Positions 24,198 through 35,419 of a stretch of 64,000 bases of DNA are shown here, one piece after another (within the stretch, counting starts at the first letter, position 1; every line of letters starts with the position of its first letter). The notes under the pieces were generated by a model. That model ran no database searches and was not told the origin of the DNA. It was given only the letters and a program-made list of their open reading frames with translations. Source of the DNA: Suillus spraguei. Lineage: Eukaryota > Basidiomycota > Agaricomycetes > Boletales > Suillaceae. The DNA lies in contig JABCPU010000083.1 in the NCBI GenBank assembly GCA_016800925.1, positions 143,162-207,161 on the forward strand, in the 5' to 3' direction. The translations under genes and the position numbers were made by a program.

Positions 24198-24911
24198 TAC
24201 TCTCAATTGTAGTTGTAGCCATTTACCTCCCGAGTCGAAGTTGGGCCGCCATAACTTTCACTATTGTATCGATGTTCCGCGAAGTTCAGATGTACGTTCA
24301 GGTTCGATCTATGTTATTTCTACTACTCTTTGTTCTATCATATCTTTATTTGACAAACGCTCTCGATATAAAATACTAGTGTGTGTGTTTACTATGAATT
24401 CGTTGGTCATCACACAATTTGTTGGAGTCCTAAGTTTTAATTTTAGTTCTGGTGAAGTCACAAAACCATATCAGGGGTAAGTTTTTTCGCGAGTACTGCT
24501 CGTTCTTTTTACTTTGTTGAATTTTGGCGTCCAGTGCTTGACTTATCAATTTCAGAATATGTTTATGTTCACCTACAGCTCTGAAGTTGCGGCCCTCAAG
24601 GTCCCGAACATACAGCATATGCGTCGGTAGGTGCAATGACATCGACGACTCCCCCCTCGCCATGCCGTTAGATAAGCCTTCACATTTTCAAGTGGAACAA
24701 GAGCTAGCCACTCCGAAAGCGAATCATAGGTTTCGTGTTAATCATTTTGTCGTAGGATATATGAACATATATATAAGGTTGTCCTCGCCGATTCTGATGG
24801 TGCCCGACAATACATTATTCAGTCACTGTCATAATTGTTATTTTTGCAGCGACATGCAGCGCCTTGAAAAATATGTTACAACATCTCACAAGTTTGATTA
24901 TCTAGTGCCAG

Positions 24912-25270
24912 TCAATTACAACCTATGGTATTTCACTTGACATGTTGATTTCTACTTATAAGACACATATCAAGATGCGATCACCATTGCGTAGTCATAT
25001 ATTTTCTCATACATATGTCGCACCAAGATAATGATATCCAATTCTATATCTAGGCGCGTCACAATGTGATTTATTTATCAGCAATTACAGCGTGTAGAAT
25101 TTCAATTGTCACATTGATTTCCACTTATAAGATATGTATCAAGATGCGATGTCCCTAGCATAGTCATATATTTTTTCACAAATATGTTGTGCCAAGATAA
25201 TGATATCCAATTCTAAATCTAGACATGTCACAATGACTTTTATTTGTCAGCACAATCTAGTCATATCAAT
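24912..25270. repeat. Tandem duplication, ~171-bp unit, two copies
   Basis: The block starting ttgatttctacttataaga near 24945, which also contains agtcatatattttctcata and gataatgatatccaattct, recurs about 171 bp downstream near 25116, diverged by roughly 10-15%. A partial third copy (tgtcag, caatct) follows at about 25250. The rest of 24198-25412 is AT-rich and holds no gene I can support. Confidence 0.85.
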
Positions 25271-25412
25271 TTCGGGTTGGTTTCCTGATGTGTTTTCCTG
25301 TCCGTATACAGTCAATTAACTACAGGTGCAAACTACCAACGTCTGGGCGTGTAGGAGTTCGTCATACTAGGTCGTTTTTAATGGTGTTTGTGTCATCTTG
25401 TGCTCCACCGCA

Positions 25413-27350
25413 ATGACAGCAGACCAGAGTCATAAAAATTACGATCTCTTGAAAATCGCGACATTACCATTACCTCTCTTTGCGCTACTGCCGGTGCTAC
25501 TTGTCATGAATGTCTTCAGGAAGGTGCGACGAACCCCGAAATTACGCTCGTCGTTATACTCGTATTGGGTGATGCTGGACGCAGCCCGCTAATGACGTAC
25601 CATGTGGAGAGCTTTGCGAAGCTGGGATTCGATACATATCTCATTGGATACAAAGGTGAGAACTGCTAGTATCGCATTTGTTCAGACTGACGTTCGACAC
25701 GTCAGGCTCCAAGCTCATCATTTCGCTAACCTCGCTCTCGAATATCAAGCTGTCCTACTTGTCAGAATCACCACCACTATTTGTTCTAGCCGCTCCAATC
25801 AAAATCATGCACCAGATAGCCGCCATTCTATACACACTAGTTGTTTAAATACCCTGCACGCCCGAGTTTATTATGATACAGGTATGGATATAAACGTGGC
25901 TCCAACCCTGGAGGCTTCAACGCTCGAATATACTTTTGCAGAATCCCCCAAGCATTCCCACTCTCCCTTTAGCGTGGCTTGTCGGTGTGATAATGGGAAA
26001 CAAAGTAATCATCGATTGGCATAACCTCAGATATAGCGTTCTCGCATTGAGATTTGGGAAAAACACATTTGCTGGTCAATATTGCAAAACGGTATGTTCG
26101 TTATCATTTGTGCCAAGCTTTCTTTACCAGGTGACCCTCCTTTATATTTGAGATCATATTTGGCAGCTCTACGTATACTCACCTGTTCGTTACAAATGTT
26201 ATGCGAAACCATCTGGAGCAGGAATGGGGCTTGATTTTTGTCTAATTTCCTCCAGTGTAGAACTATGACTGATTACTGGTTCCAGAGGATACAAGGCGGT
26301 CTTGCATGATCGTCCACCTAGCCACTTTCGCAAGTGTTCACCTCAATGAGTCTACGAGGTACAAAAGTGACTCTTATATCCAATAGTATCTGACACCTTC
26401 GGTGTAGTTATTCAAACGGATGACGTTCCTGATACCACCATCACTTGTAGATTTTCTTCCCAGTGCTTCACCGCCTTGCATGACCCAAATCACCGCTCTT
26501 AGCCCCTGGGTACGCCTAGTCTTCGGAAAGATCGCCCAGCACTTCTCGTGAGCAGCACATCATGGACACCAGACGAAGACTTTGACATTCTCTTGGAAGC
26601 ATTGAAACTCTACGAGTCTCGTGCGCGTGAAGTAAACCTTACGAATTACTTACGAATTATGAGAACTTGCAATCAACACACGATTCAAAGGAAGAACAAG
26701 TCTTGCCTCGCATATGGATGGTCATCACAGGCAAAGGGCCGCTTAAAAAACGATACATGGAAGAAGTGGAGCTTTTGCAAGAAAACTGGCGGTATGTCAG
26801 GTGTACGACTTTATGGCTTGAAGCCGAAGGCTATCCCCTTTTGCTGGGTAAGTCGTTGGTGCATGATTACAAGTTTGTTCACTGATTTTATTTAGGCTCT
26901 GCTGATTTGAGCATCTCCTTGTATTCAAGTTCGTCCGCGCTCGATTTACCAATGAAATTTGTTGATATGTTCGGATGCGGACTCCCTGTTTGCGCCCTCG
27001 ATTTTGCATGGTGAGAGCCCGCGTCTTTAGACCTTTGTCATATTGATAGCCGCATTCATGATCTTCCAGAGCTTGTCAAAGACGGTATTAATGGCCTAGT
27101 TTTCAGGAATGCGCGTCAGCTTGCAGAACATCTGGAGGTGGGACTCGCCCTCCCTATGATATCGATGAAGACTGACTACGCACCATAGACCCTCCTCACT
27201 TATTTTCCTTCCTCACCTGCACTTGATTCCTTGCAGACGACTTTACAGCGGGCATTACAGGTACCGCTTAATGTCGAGCATCGTATCCATCATCACAAAC
27301 ACCAAGAACGCGATGACTGGGAGTGGGTTTCTTTGTCAGCCGTGTTGTAA
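25413..27350 (+). CDS. ALG1: Chitobiosyldiphosphodolichol beta-mannosyltransferase (ALG1), with internal stop
   Basis: ALG1 adds the first mannose, from GDP-mannose, to the dolichol-linked chitobiose on the cytosolic face of the ER. The order seen is an N-terminal hydrophobic anchor ([15 protein letters not shown]), the glycosyltransferase N-fold ([15 protein letters not shown]), [101 protein letters not shown] and [21 protein letters not shown]. It ends at [10 protein letters not shown], stop 27348-27350. A TAA lies in frame at 25846-25848. The anchor and catalytic frames differ by one base near 25523, and the frame is also lost near 26345. The usual WHNLGY signature reads WHNLRY. ALG1 is normally essential and single copy, so this copy is either mis-sequenced or a decayed duplicate. 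Confidence 0.85.
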
Positions 27351-27997
27351 AACCCCTAGTGGTGAGAGATCTAGACTGATATTTTTGAATTGTGGGTCTA
27401 CATTCGGTCCTGATAGAGTGTTGTACGGGATTTTCTGCCATCTGGACTCTATACAATTATTTGCACTACTAGTCTTATGATATTGTATACAAGCGCTCTG
27501 TTCGCCTTCGGACGTTTCCTACCGTGAATTACACTGGTAAGAGACGTTACATTTGCTTTCGACGTCGTACCCGATCTTTCTCTTTTGCAAATAGTGCATC
27601 AACATCGCACTCGTAAGCTGCAAGGGATACTGCTTGCGATTGACGGTCCAGCATTTGTGTTGGCACTGGGTGTAATTAAAAGCAGGTAGACATCGCGTGC
27701 TGTTGCCACAGCAAAGAGTCTGATTCAATGGAGAGTAACAGGACATTGCAATGGACGGTTCCGAGTGGGAAATACAATTGATACTGAAAGCTTGTATTTC
27801 AGTATCACAGATGTAGATTATGGGAACTCTAGGAAGCCGCAACTAGCTGGCATATCATAATACTTAGGTGTTAATGTTGTATCCGAAAAGCATGACTAGA
27901 AGGCAACGAATAATGTATCATCTGAATATGTCTACGACCTGTCGAGACCAGAGAAAACACGAGAGTAAAAAACACGAGAGCAAACAGCCTCTAAAGG
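27351..27997. other. Intergenic between convergent ALG1 and SMC6
   Basis: No gene seen; should hold both 3' ends. Confidence 0.5.
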
Positions 27998-30900
27998 TCA
28001 AGGGAACGCCAGAATGCCTTGCCCGCGCTCAGGATCACTCATCCTATGGACACGAACTGTCTGGCCGACATGGATGTTGCCCATATCTTGGGGCGTGATC
28101 AGGATATACTGTTTCTTGTCCGAGGCATTTGCAGTGTCGATCATCATCTTCATACTGATGCGGCGATTGACAGCATCCATGAAAACATCGAATTCATCTA
28201 GAAACGGTCAGGAAGAGGAGTATATCTGCTTGTGTATACTGACCTAGGCAGCGAAGAGGGCACCCAATTGCATCCCAAAGTGAGAGCAATAAACAAATCG
28301 TGGAGAATGATTTTTCCCCGCCACTCAGCGACCGAGGATCTTTGTCTTTCCCTTGCGTGGCCATTTGATCATCAGTTTGAACCTGATTTCAAAACGTAAG
28401 CCGTAGGTCATTTGCATACAAGGGAATGTACCTTCAGCTGGAGCGTTTGGTTGGCATGATCAAACAGAATCTTTCCAAAGTAGCCACGATTGGAGAGATG
28501 ATACTGAAATACAACCTTGCATCGTAGAGCAATGTGGCGCCGGAATTCTTGCCAGCGGGTTAAACGAATAACAAGGGACCTCTTCAGAGCCTAAAGAAGG
28601 CGTTAATGAAATGAGGCATTAGTGTGAGCAAGCCTTACATTATTCAGCGCAGCGAGACTTTTTAGTTCTTTTTCTGCGGTGTCCAGGACAGCTTTCGCGT
28701 TGTTCACCTCAACAGTCATTTCTTCGACTGTTGCGCCATGCCTGCGCTCCCGTTCCTTGAGTGCTTTCTGAACAGATTCAAGAGTGCGCTCCACTACATC
28801 GACTTTACGAGGATTTTCAACCCGTTCACAGTATTCCTCAGCACCTGTGGTCCAGTTCTGATAGAATGTCAGCGGTCAAGCTCTCTTATAAATGCCGAAA
28901 TACTGACTATAAATTCCTCCTGCAGTTGTTTCGCGATGGCGTCAATGGCTTCAACTTTTTTAATTTCATCCTCGAGCTTCTTTGCGTAGTGACTTTTGTT
29001 GCTTTGGGCTTCAAGACGGCTTGCGGCAGCGTCCTCGATCTTTTTCTGTATTCTGGCGTTAGGTGACAATAGAAGGGACGTGATAGTAACTCTTACCTGA
29101 ACTCCTTGGCGTGCTTCTTCGAAGTTATGGATCTGGCCTTTAACCTTGTTCGCCTCCGCAAGTAAAGTAGCCTGTTCCTGATCAATGGCCGTCCTTCTGC
29201 TGACTGCATCCTCGAATTGTTGCATAATCGAAGCCTTTTCCGCTTCAGCTTCCTGTGCAAAGAGGGTTGTCAGCTGGAACACACAAAATTGACATGAACA
29301 TACATCTTTCGCGCTCTGCAATCCCATAATATCAGCCGGCATCTCTTCCTTTGCCTCCTCTTGAAGCGAAGCAATCTCTTGTTTTGCAGCACGATGGGCT
29401 TCGAATAAAGCGCGTTCTCGTACCTAGTAAACCATACACGTTTAGGAATGGTGTAACGGAGGAATAGGGGAGACTGACATCCATTGCATTGATTTCGCGT
29501 GTCAGGATTTGGAACTGCTGTCTGAGCTGAGCAGCCTCGTCTTGTGCAGCCTTACATTCGCCGTCTGCATTCCGCAAGTTCTCTTGCCAAGTGCTGCAAA
29601 TTGGTTTAGCATCATTGTGAGATGGTACAATATCGACGAACCTAAGCACAGAGGCACAGTCGCTCGACGTGAACATCATGTTGCGGGGGTCGTTTGGAGG
29701 AAGCCTATGCAACTTGATCGACTGACCACCTCCCTCGGGATATCGATGGACACGCATGTAATCAGCTGCCCACGCTACACCTCCTCCATTCATTCGTTTC
29801 AGGATGTTGTCGGCATCAAGACGCTTAGGCGCAACGACTGTACGCTCGATATTTGCTTGGTTGATTAGCAGGCGAAGAACGTAAGGGTCTGTAATCTGGA
29901 TAACATAATTAGCTTAGCAGTAACGGGAACGATACAGACTTGCCTCCAGGACCCGAAGAACAGTAAGGATGTGATCGGGTGGTTCCCCTGCGCTAAAGTC
30001 GAACATGTCGCGCTCGGATATAATTATGTTAACGTGAAAACTATATTATGGTCAACGAGAAAATTTAAAAGTTGGCTAACGCACTTCTTCGTTTGGTCAA
30101 GTAACCTCTTGAGTTGTTGTCTATCTCTGGCATCGGTGACCGCAAACGCACTCATTAGGCTTCCTAACTGAATTCTCATCAAATCTGCCCACGCCATGTC
30201 CTTCAGCTTGACATGCATCCCAAGCGGACCAACAGGCACATCCCCATGCCACCTCATTTTTGCAATCTGGTTGAGGACACTCTTGATGTCTCGGCCGTAC
30301 GGAGCAAGTGCGTTCTGTCCTTTCTCCTTGCACTGAGAAATCATGCTCTGGGCCGCAACAACACGCTCCTGTGCACTGTTCTTCTTGGCTTCGGCGGCAA
30401 GCCCCCTTCTCTTGATGTCCTCCTGCTCAGTCAATTTTTGGCGCTTAGCTTCAAGGAAGTCCTTCTGCGCTTGATCGGCGTTCAAGACATCTGTTCTGGC
30501 GGACTCTAGCTTTCGATTAAGTTCGTCTCGTTTCACTTGTGTGTCTGCAGCGAGACGACGCTCTTCTTCAGCAATGTTTCTCGTGTAGTTCTTAATGGCA
30601 TCATTGAGAGAGTTAAGAGAAGTGTTCATTTGTTTCTCGTCATTCTGAAAGACATAATCACGTCAAACAAGAAGTAAAGCAGGGATAAGGTGGATAAACC
30701 TTGAAGTTTCCTATCTTCACTCTGTTATTGCGCATTTTCTCTTGCAGATCGTCACGCTGTTTGGTGAGGTGATCAATGTCGCCAAGTGCGGAATACTCCC
30801 TGTCGAATTGTTCTACAGCATCAGATGCAAGTTGGAATTGGGACTAACGAAAATACGTGAGCATATGAAGATCGGTACTCATGACTTTCTGGGAGCGCAC

Positions 30901-32434
30901 CTCGGCTGTTTTCATCTCAGCCTCGATCTTGGGCAAGCGGCGTTCCGCTTTCGCAACTTCCCCAAGCTTCGCCTCCATTTCCTAGAAATTATAGATGCAT
31001 CAGCTCACTATTCGCGACACACACGATCAATCACATCACACGGAACAAGAGGAATACTAAGGAAATCAGTTCTTACCGCTTGCTTTGCTGCGACGTGAGC
31101 CCAGGCAAGCTCCTTCTTGAGCTCATCGACCTTGCAGCGCTGCTCTCTTGCCTTACTTGCTTCTTCAAAGCGCACGCTAACCTCCTTAAATGTGATGCGT
31201 AGGTCGGGGAGAACTTGCTTTTTCTGGTGTAGCACCTTCTTAGTTTGGTTGATATTATCAAGGCAGGCGTCGTATTCCTCGGAAAGCTGCGATAGCTGGG
31301 TACCTCGCAGGAAGAACTGCAATGCATGCACGTGAACCAAGTACACTAGAATGTGAAAGTAGACACACCTTATATTTGTCGGAGGGATGGGAGGCACTTA
31401 AAAATTGCCTAGCAGCATCTACGTAGACTTTAACATGGAATTGAAGACGCACATATGCAGATAGTATTCACCTTGACTAAGGACATTCATGGGGTTATCA
31501 ACTTGTATGTTCATGTGATCACAGATGGCTGAAAGCTCGTCTCTCTTTGTGGATATAACCTTGCCGTCCTTACTCTTGATTTTCCATGAAGAAGATCCGT
31601 CCTTAGTAAATTTACGCGTAATGATAATGCTCTTTCCGTATTCTTTGGGCTTATATGCTTCCTCGCCGTGGTTCTTGAGCGAAATGGTGATTTCTGAGGC
31701 CCTTGTGTAACGTCTCAAGATCAGTAACATAGACCTCAATAAGTCAATCTTACTGTTGACCTTCACGAATAAAAGATTTCAGGCCACTACCGCGTCCTGT
31801 CGAATTTGCTTTTCCTCCAAGTGCAATTGTGATCGCGGACAAGACAGCACTCTTTCCGCCTGACAGGGGCAGGTCAGTTAAACGAAAAATAGGAGTTGTC
31901 AGCCATCGGAGATACGATACTCACTTCCATTGTGACCTATAAAGTTATTTCAGCATCTGCCTAACGTACTTGAAGTGACACTCACCGATAATGAAATTAA
32001 TCTGAGGTCCAAACGTGAAAGTAAGTCGTTTGTGGCACATGAACTGGTGCATCTCAATGGACTCGATGATTCCATGCTCTGCAATACCCTATAGCACATA
32101 GATCAGCTCGAACCATCGGCAGAGGTAGCTGACACCCTACTAACACCAAAGTGTTGCGCTTCTGCTCGAGACGCTGGCGAATAGCCTCACCGTTCAGTTC
32201 TTCAAAGCGTTGCTCCTCTTCCTCGTTGTGCTCCTCCTGGGTTAAATCTTCTTCGTCTTCTTCGTCTTCGTCGCTATCCTCCTGACGCGCCTTGCCTTTG
32301 GCAGGCTTCCTATTGCGGTGTCGCGACCGGTCAACGATCTCGTCGTCGCTATCAATAGTCCTGGCACGCTTAGAGTGTTGCGATAAAACATCCAAAGCCT
32401 CCTCGTCGTCAACGATGACTTTGCGTTTTGCCAT
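27998..32434 (-). CDS. SMC6: Structural maintenance of chromosomes protein 6 (SMC5/6 complex)
   Basis: SMC6 pairs with SMC5 in a DNA-entrapping ATPase that acts in recombinational repair and replication-fork stability. Read on the minus strand from the Met at 32434: an acidic Ser/Asp/Glu N-tail, then [20 protein letters not shown], Walker A GHNGSGKS (31986 to about 31850, split by two introns), long coiled coils, a hinge-like region ([18 protein letters not shown], about 30180-30260) and a second coiled coil. The ABC signature [18 protein letters not shown] lies at about 28290-28345 and the Walker B region [14 protein letters not shown] at about 28190-28250, itself crossed by an intron. The tail GQGILAFP ends at 27998. 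About 16 introns of roughly 50-65 bp were recognised, and every junction checked keeps the frame. It is intact, unlike several neighbours. The start choice is the Met before [11 protein letters not shown]. Confidence 0.95.
31925..31936 (-). other. 12-nt microexon of SMC6 inside Walker A
   Basis: Introns at 31937-31985 and 31860-31924 leave a 12-nt exon (gtcacaatggaa on the minus strand). Both have gt/ag borders and both are phase-correct for GHNGSGKS, with the first Gly and the Ser codons each split across exons. Confidence 0.9.
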
Positions 32435-32819
32435 TACTGCTGCAGACAGTGTACGTGAAGGGAAAGAGCGCGCCGCGACGCGTTGCAATTGGAAGGTTGC
32501 CACGCTGTCAATAAAAACAAACAATAGAAATTAAGCCGAACATACACAGATCTCCCACTTATATGGTACTCCTTTACGTACAATTTGGTGTGTAGATTGA
32601 AAATAGAGTAGCCAGTCCTTGGTCCGAGTTAACCGCTTTTAAATAGAATTATTCCTGATTTCTGCGGTCTAGTCCCAAACTTGAATCTCCCCATCGGATA
32701 TACTTTTACACTTAATAAGGCGTACTGCTGATGCATCTCTTGCATTCACGGGCTCACTTGCTTGAATCCACGCCACCATCGCTAGATTCTTTGGACACAT
32801 AATTATTCATGCACCCAAT
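32435..32819. promoter_or_regulatory. SMC6 upstream region
   Basis: This stretch is AT-rich and contains no coding sequence I can support. It should carry the SMC6 promoter; no defined site was recognised. Confidence 0.35.
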
Positions 32820-32885
32820 ATGCTGTTCGCGAAGCTAGGCGACCAATCGTATTACCATTGGTCGCCTAAGCATCGCGAACAGCAT
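32820..32885. repeat. Near-perfect inverted repeat (foldback hairpin), ~28-bp arms, 9-nt loop
   Basis: The left arm (32820-32847) begins atgctgttcgcga and ends aggcgaccaat; the right arm (32857-32885) is its reverse complement except for one mismatch and one extra base. The loop is cgtattacc. No other copy was noticed in the window. Confidence 0.93.
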
Positions 32886-33153
32886 CAATAGCTCTGACGT
32901 TGACTGTGGGCTCCTAGATCTCGTCAATTTTTACTCGGAGTATTTCGTTCTTTTTGTGAGTACGCTGTTACAGCCGGTAGGAGCCATATCGTATGAACCG
33001 TGACCTGACATCGGAATTGCGGTCAGATTATAGAAGGCTCGAATTCCTTCACCCTCGGTACATCCTTTCAGGCCGTTGACGAGGCGTTGATATGCTCCTT
33101 AATAGGCTCTGTCTGCGAAAGTTCAATGACCAACGCATGGCACAAACTAAAAT

Positions 33154-33830
33154 GTGAGTGTACCACACATCGTCATCGATTCTGGATCTTATTTAAACCA
33201 GGCCCTCATTCGTGAACGTCGTCACCGTCTCATCATCAACCACTACGATGCAGATTACCTTACCAAGAATTTCGTGAAGAGCCTATCATTGAGAGAAATG
33301 AGAATAATGGGGTGCGCGAACCAATTGTTTCATATCTTTTGGCTGGAAGATGATGCGAAGGTATTATACATGTTTTTTCATCCACTCAATGTTAAATGTC
33401 TGAAAATAGGTTGTATACGCTCATCTGCATCAATTGCCAACCATCTCGCAGGTTACGATGTTCATCAAGAACCCCAGGACCATCAAATCCATTGCCTCGA
33501 AAATGCACTGACTATGAAGTAGGACCTGTATACCTTTCCAGCCTGGATGAAGCATATATGGCAGACGAAGTTCCCAAATCCGTCAAGCTGACCACTGGCT
33601 TGCCCTTTCCAAGTACTATCTCATCATTCATACTGCGTGTTGTAGAATCGCGCATCTTGTTGGAGCAGGAGAGTACACTGACAAGATCATTCAGGATGAG
33701 GACAGTACAAAAAATTTGGCGTGCGACAGAACTTCTGCTGAAGTTTGACGTCATGCTTTGACGCAGCAAGTCCAAGCCGATCATCCAGTGCATTGAAAAT
33801 CGAGGATTCATCCACCCTCATATTTAACAT
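33154..33830 (+). pseudogene. Degraded coding remnant, perhaps C-terminal end of an HNH-nuclease family protein
   Basis: One frame near 33600-33780 reads KYYLIIHTACCRIAHLVGAG followed by EYTDKIIQDEDS. This resembles the C-terminal helix pattern (LAIHAACAKIAHLSGAGEY-type) of an Agaricomycete HNH-nuclease protein family that I recall. The nuclease motif itself is not visible, and upstream pieces are in other frames with stops. It is probably dead; the family assignment is weak. Confidence 0.25.
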
Positions 33831-35419
33831 TACCTTTGTGTAATACTACTACATTCCTGTTTCGGCACTTTCCCTTACTTTCCTCCCGGTTTTCCTTCCG
33901 CAAGATCGAGGTGGTTCTTTTCAACCATTTGTTGTAACCATCATGTTGTCCATTGTACCATTTTGCATCTGGCCCGTACAGTCCGTTTGTGCAACATCAA
34001 TTATATCCGTTGTATCCCTACTCTCTCACCCGATCACGACTCTGGGCTCGAGTTAGCAAGTTTGCGCTTCCTTGACCAATAAGGTAGAGTCCTTATAACA
34101 TTCTATGTGCCACTTCGAGACTGGACGTCAGATACATCCCCTCACGGACTTACTAGGCTCTTGGAGAACGGTCACAAGCTCAGTCGAATCAACGATTATT
34201 ACGCAGAGTTCATCGATGTCGATGATGACCACCCTCTAGAACACAATACAACTTATTAGTTGTTCAAGTTAATCTCTTGTAGAGACCTGGTCCGTCGACT
34301 TCGTTCATTCTTGATTACGATTGAATGCTTTCACGCCATACAGGCTTGATTCTGATTCTTTCATCTCTCCAGCCATGAACTCGCTGGTTCCTGGTTCAAG
34401 AGAAAGACACCGATGACTTGGAGGATTGCCTGTATGCAAACGCCACTAGATCTGATCTTTCTAATTTCAAGATTACAGACTTTTCATCCACATGATAAAC
34501 TATGAACAACCCCATGGTTGTTCCTCAGAAACCGTAGTGAGTGTGTGTGGCGCGCACTCACGAGCTCAACCACACTAGCACTTTCACAGTTTCAACAAGC
34601 CTCTCAAAAAGGGCTGGCAGATTTCTTCAATTGGCCTCGTACTCGGGACCCGATTTCCGGTCTGTACGATCAGATATCAGCAATGAAAAGACACCGCCGC
34701 AAAACCTTGTCTGAGGCACCTGGACCTGTGCATGTTTAGATATTATGTGGCTGGTGGCTCTGCGAGGTTGCTTCGTAGAAGGAACCCTTGCAACTATCTT
34801 CTTTCTATTGGCCCGCCTACTGAAGACTACCACTGAGTAGCAAAACAGAAATCCGCTATTTGGATGCCAATATATTATCAATATTATCAAGCACCCACCG
34901 GGACTTGGTTACCACTTACCAAGCTCAGTTATTAAAGTTCACGTTTACGAAAGCATGACTTCAGTGCAGCTGATCATCTAGTAGTTCCAAGTCACGATGT
35001 GTAGATGTATATTACTTTTCCCAGCAGGCATATTATTCAATTAGAAAAATAAAGGATCAGTGTACATGCTACACTAGCGCGATGAGCAAGGGTTCCCATG
35101 TTCCTTTTGTCTGAGTAAATTGCCTAACTAGGATAATATGAGCAACTGAACAACTGAACATTGAGCTCAATCTGGGTAAGCGAAGGTCTTGCAGCCACCT
35201 GCGAGCTGGTTGTTTTCTTGCCCTCCATGGCACGCGACAAAGTACTATCCGTTGGGCTGCAAGGGGCACAAGTGGAGTTTTCAGCCTCTCAAAGACAAAA
35301 TGTCAACAATTTGCATGGCACTGCAGGGCCGTCCAATTACCGAGATGCATCTAGTAATTCGTACGTCTGATTCTTAACTTCGCTAGATCACTCTGAATGA
35401 AGCTCTGCAGAAGAGGAAC
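33831..35419. other. Gene-poor stretch before the ULP2-like gene
   Basis: No protein or RNA could be supported. Open frames here are short, lack splice support and resemble nothing I know. Confidence 0.4.

Noticed and set aside
34518..34739. Plus-strand frame of 73 codons as a gene
   Set aside because: No homology, splice support or start context; nothing distinguishes it from chance.
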